A stretch of 22,996 bases of DNA from a virus. The first letter of the stretch is position 1, and each line of letters begins with the position of its first letter. Where the stretch lies: IMG/VR virus record IMGVR_UViG_3300042560_001008, positions 1 to 22,996 of that record. One strand, written 5' to 3'. Of this stretch, positions 22,001 through 22,996 are shown in pieces. The notes under the pieces were generated by a model. The model saw only the letters and a list, made by a program, of their open reading frames with translations. It ran no database searches and was not told the DNA's origin. The position numbers and the translations under genes were made by a program.

Positions 22001-22446
22001 CGGGCAGCGTCAAACGTGGGCGAACTCCACTCTTCCGTGGACGGGTTGAACGCGCCGCGCTGCTGCTTCGCCAACTCCCACGCCTGCTCTGCGTCCGTCA
22101 CCGTGGCCATGGGCACCGCGTAGGCGTCCACCTCGGCCGGGAATGAGCCTTGCCCGTGGACGTACAGTCCGAGCGGATTGGACGTTGAGACGCCGCCGAT
22201 GCTGCCGGCGAACGGCAACGAAAGCGGCTCGTCGAGCATCTGGATGCTATGGAAGAACTCGGCGTCAGTCTGGCCCATGACGCGAAACTGCCGCGCCAAG
22301 GCTAGGTAGTAGTACGCAACGCGCCAAGCCCCGTCTCCGAGTCCGGAAACGAGGCGCGTATTGATGCCGTCAGCGAGTTGGGCGAGTTGGGCGGACGTTA
22401 CCGGGTCGCCGGGTTCAACCTCCGGAACTCGCGGGAACGAGATCAC
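19078..22446 (-). CDS. Large probable virion/tail protein (1122 aa)
   Basis: A very long protein that I do not recognise by family. The N-terminal part has GDPVTSAQLAQLADGINTRL. A Gly/Ser/Val-rich beta segment in the middle (TGTIQAATVTFTSGGVVVG, then KATVGSQAGSALAM and VSVSSVSGASVTVSYELAE) resembles an Ig-like or beta-sandwich domain. The C-terminal half carries many Cys residues and aromatic loops. Low codon rarity and a continuous 1122-codon frame argue for a real structural protein such as a tail, baseplate or adsorption component. Its start is GTG at 22446, which overlaps the previous stop by 4 bases; only a weak SD is seen. It has no signal peptide. Confidence 0.75.
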   Translation of the reverse strand: MISFPRVPEVEPGDPVTSAQLAQLADGINTRLVSGLGDGAWRVAYYYLALARQFRVMGQTDAEFFHSIQMLDEPLSLPFAGSIGGVSTSNPLGLYVHGQGSFPAEVDAYAVPMATVTDAEQAWELAKQQRGAFNPSTEEWSSPTFDAARHAFRIVYAGTSIYGNAYGGFQPTPEFLGDCLDPDASPNFEIYFTNVETEERHTFDGTCPDEPTHIAGIWQTPLAFWVTLNDGTMYYFDRAKWIEGPYESGAALRKTYSEHLPRVLNAFAGEFRGDEARVEGENKGGPRWLGKAFDIAGFLTRPYYLAPALGYTINDEVVPQYTQGSRSGATVSGVIGSHFAQSGCWFSCAIVRVTGTIQAATVTFTSGGVVVGKATVGSQAGSALAMFTQGAEDIEVSVSSVSGASVTVSYELAETFAYRPGVHDLWTLLRLAGANSASDIDGSGRSIANANEIWEAYSTLGVIPKLGGDNELPPMEDRQIDSNAIFDKFRRLSRVVRCLHPSQVKGYAVVDGKSVLYVSPFYQSIVGLPECDVLKGIRDEIEHEAPKQGYTNEWCAFARFAAYHPSPTSFWSQEGYAEYWSTSDRCAFYASPFTSAELKRHFNANFPSAVDDFLAPEAATGYRYSKNLNDAAADEFYKSCRIYEPPLEIESAETVTVDGQTQVKITFKSRFHHHETAPASVDRDIGTWDLSALLTEAQNYRTDENAIREYLAWKDDTSLNCERTGPGNAADGSTVQSLPDNPYGSCFPHIWLVQLLPKPYDDGNDTASRSDTPIRHDVMLQAETYIRAMCEGYVDGQTSIDYGCAVGVTAVFDYTFANLCFDAFGGTSITTMPIVETDALGPDDVREDSPIGYGPLPTVRLAAEQWNQYAKAVNKLTRVRVSLPFQFETQPYDETNDPKYVGAVAAFDGSATDCSGAGLGGWRAQFGGGGISPTTMTSAWGAASTMQGSNQVNFASGFTCSASGAGPLFLVENTVHEDEYRFELVDPDAIEAIPETWRDMLNTHGEMVWRRQYQEQREEHAVVPYADGTLCAGLQGWEVSGGSAWRLDTYGPNNVTCEILPNTGRTKIPEIGTAVLYGSRNGASNCSTPLIITDTYQPVLADEFGVTATLILRVPFEDEAEE

Positions 22447-22808
22447 ACCTGATTAACCCACGTTTGGATCAGGGTGTCAGTAACAGTGGACGCGGCATAA
22501 AGGCTTCCTGATGGGACGCGAGTCAGAAGGCAGAACTCGCCTGGATTCAGCTTTGAAAGGACGTGTGTACCGGAACCGTCCTTTGAAATGGTAACAACGG
22601 CGGACCCGTGCATGTTCTTGATGACGACGTGAGCGTCACCGGAAACGTCTGCCGGTAGGTCCATGGCTTCAATTGTGGAAATCGCTTGGGTAAGCGTTCC
22701 CATGTACGTGCCAGCCATGGTAAAAGTGCCAGACAAGGTTCCGGTCGCGATAGCCGCGCCACCCTTAGACACCTGAAGACTTACACTTGCCCTAATTTCA
22801 TCTGCCAT
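22443..22808 (-). CDS. Small probable structural protein (121 aa)
   Basis: A 121-aa, beta-rich product: ASVSLQVSKGGAAIATGTL, VIKNMHGSAVVTISKDGSG, and GEFCLLTRVPSGSLYAAST. Its composition (many Gly, Ser, Thr, Val) and its position directly before the large virion gene suit a minor tail or decoration protein, but the family is not identified. ATG at 22808 follows a perfect AAGGAG at 5 bases. It overlaps the large gene's GTG by 4 bases. Confidence 0.8.
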   Translation of the reverse strand: MADEIRASVSLQVSKGGAAIATGTLSGTFTMAGTYMGTLTQAISTIEAMDLPADVSGDAHVVIKNMHGSAVVTISKDGSGTHVLSKLNPGEFCLLTRVPSGSLYAASTVTDTLIQTWVNQV

Positions 22809-22826
22809 ATGTTCTCCTTGTTTCTA

Positions 22827-22973
22827 TCAGCCCCAACGCGGGGTTGAATCCGACTGTTTCGCGGTCACCCGCGGCTTCTGAAATGTTCCACGCGTCGTCC
22901 GTTGCGTGAGTGTGCCCGGTGTGCGGTTAGCCAAGAGCCGCCGCATGCGTGCGTTATCAACTCGCGGTTTCAT
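22827..22973 (-). CDS. Possible short basic protein (48 aa)
   Basis: A 48-codon ORF starting MKPRVDNARMRRLLANRT, rich in Arg, Lys and Thr, ending 18 bases before the 121-aa gene. The frame is open to the edge of the window, so it may be the end of a longer gene. There is no clear SD at ATG 22973. It may instead be spacer sequence containing small hairpins (CCCC/GGGG, and CGCGG/CCGCG around a GTGA loop). Low confidence. Confidence 0.35.
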   Translation of the reverse strand: MKPRVDNARMRRLLANRTPGTLTQRTTRGTFQKPRVTAKQSDSTPRWG

Positions 22974-22996
22974 AAAGCATCGTGCTGTATTCCTCG
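22957..22996 (-). CDS. C-terminal end of an upstream gene (partial)
   Basis: A frame entering from the right edge reads EEYSTMLYETAS and stops with TGA at 22959-22957. It is the likely end of the gene that precedes the 121-aa structural gene. It overlaps the 48-aa ORF by 17 bases in another frame. Too short to identify. Confidence 0.35.
   Translation of the reverse strand, partial: EEYSTMLYETAS

Noticed and set aside
22830-22880. Two small hairpins (CCCC/GGGG and CGCGG/CCGCG) before the 121-aa gene
   Set aside because: The stems are short and no U-rich run follows, so a terminator is not supported.
1-22996. tRNA, CRISPR array, insertion sequence or integrase
   Set aside because: Looked for by eye on both strands; no cloverleaf, regular direct-repeat array, transposase motif or integrase catalytic pattern was seen.

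Overview
The window is part of the genome of a tailed double-stranded DNA phage or prophage (Caudoviricetes). The head and packaging genes follow the lambda order: small terminase, large terminase (gpA type), gpW-like joiner, gpB-type portal, ClpP-like prohead protease. Base composition is moderately GC-rich. Shine-Dalgarno (SD) sites of the AGGAGG type indicate a bacterial host, but the sequence does not say which one. No tRNA, rRNA, CRISPR array, insertion sequence, integrase or lysis gene was recognised.

Layout, right to left, which is the direction of most transcription. (1) 22996-18854, minus: a partial gene end, a possible 48-aa ORF, a 121-aa probable structural protein, a 1122-aa probable virion protein and a Cys-rich 75-aa protein. 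(2) 18203-18960, plus: two unrecognised genes, the only plus-strand genes I support. The second converges on and overlaps the 75-aa gene. (3) 17971-17435: a regulatory locus with a 68-aa Cro/CI-type regulator and four near-identical 16-bp operator-like palindromes (GTT-N-M-C, four bases, GG-N-AAC). Three of them overlap candidate leftward -35 boxes. (4) 17654-16422: small early genes, including two small putative membrane proteins and a stretch rich in inverted repeats. (5) 16404-11025: recombination and DNA metabolism genes: a Bet/RecT annealase, a PD-(D/E)XK nuclease with Cas4/AddB-like cysteines, several small zinc-ribbon proteins, an ASCH/PUA-like protein, a RuvC-like nuclease, SSB and two HTH proteins. 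(6) 11023-6092: an 842-aa SNF2-type helicase fused to a DNA methyltransferase, a replication initiator and a DnaB-type helicase. (7) 6095-5170: four small accessory genes. (8) 5138-1: a TGCA-rich imperfect palindrome next to the small terminase gene, followed by packaging and capsid genes running off the left edge.

Almost all minus-strand genes are joined by 4-base ATGA, GTGA or TTGA overlaps. This points to long, translationally coupled transcripts and helps fix the starts, including GTG and TTG starts. The working model is that the 68-aa regulator controls its own gene and two flanking leftward promoters. These drive recombination, then replication, then packaging and head genes, with the tail/virion genes lying on the other side of the control region in a circular map.
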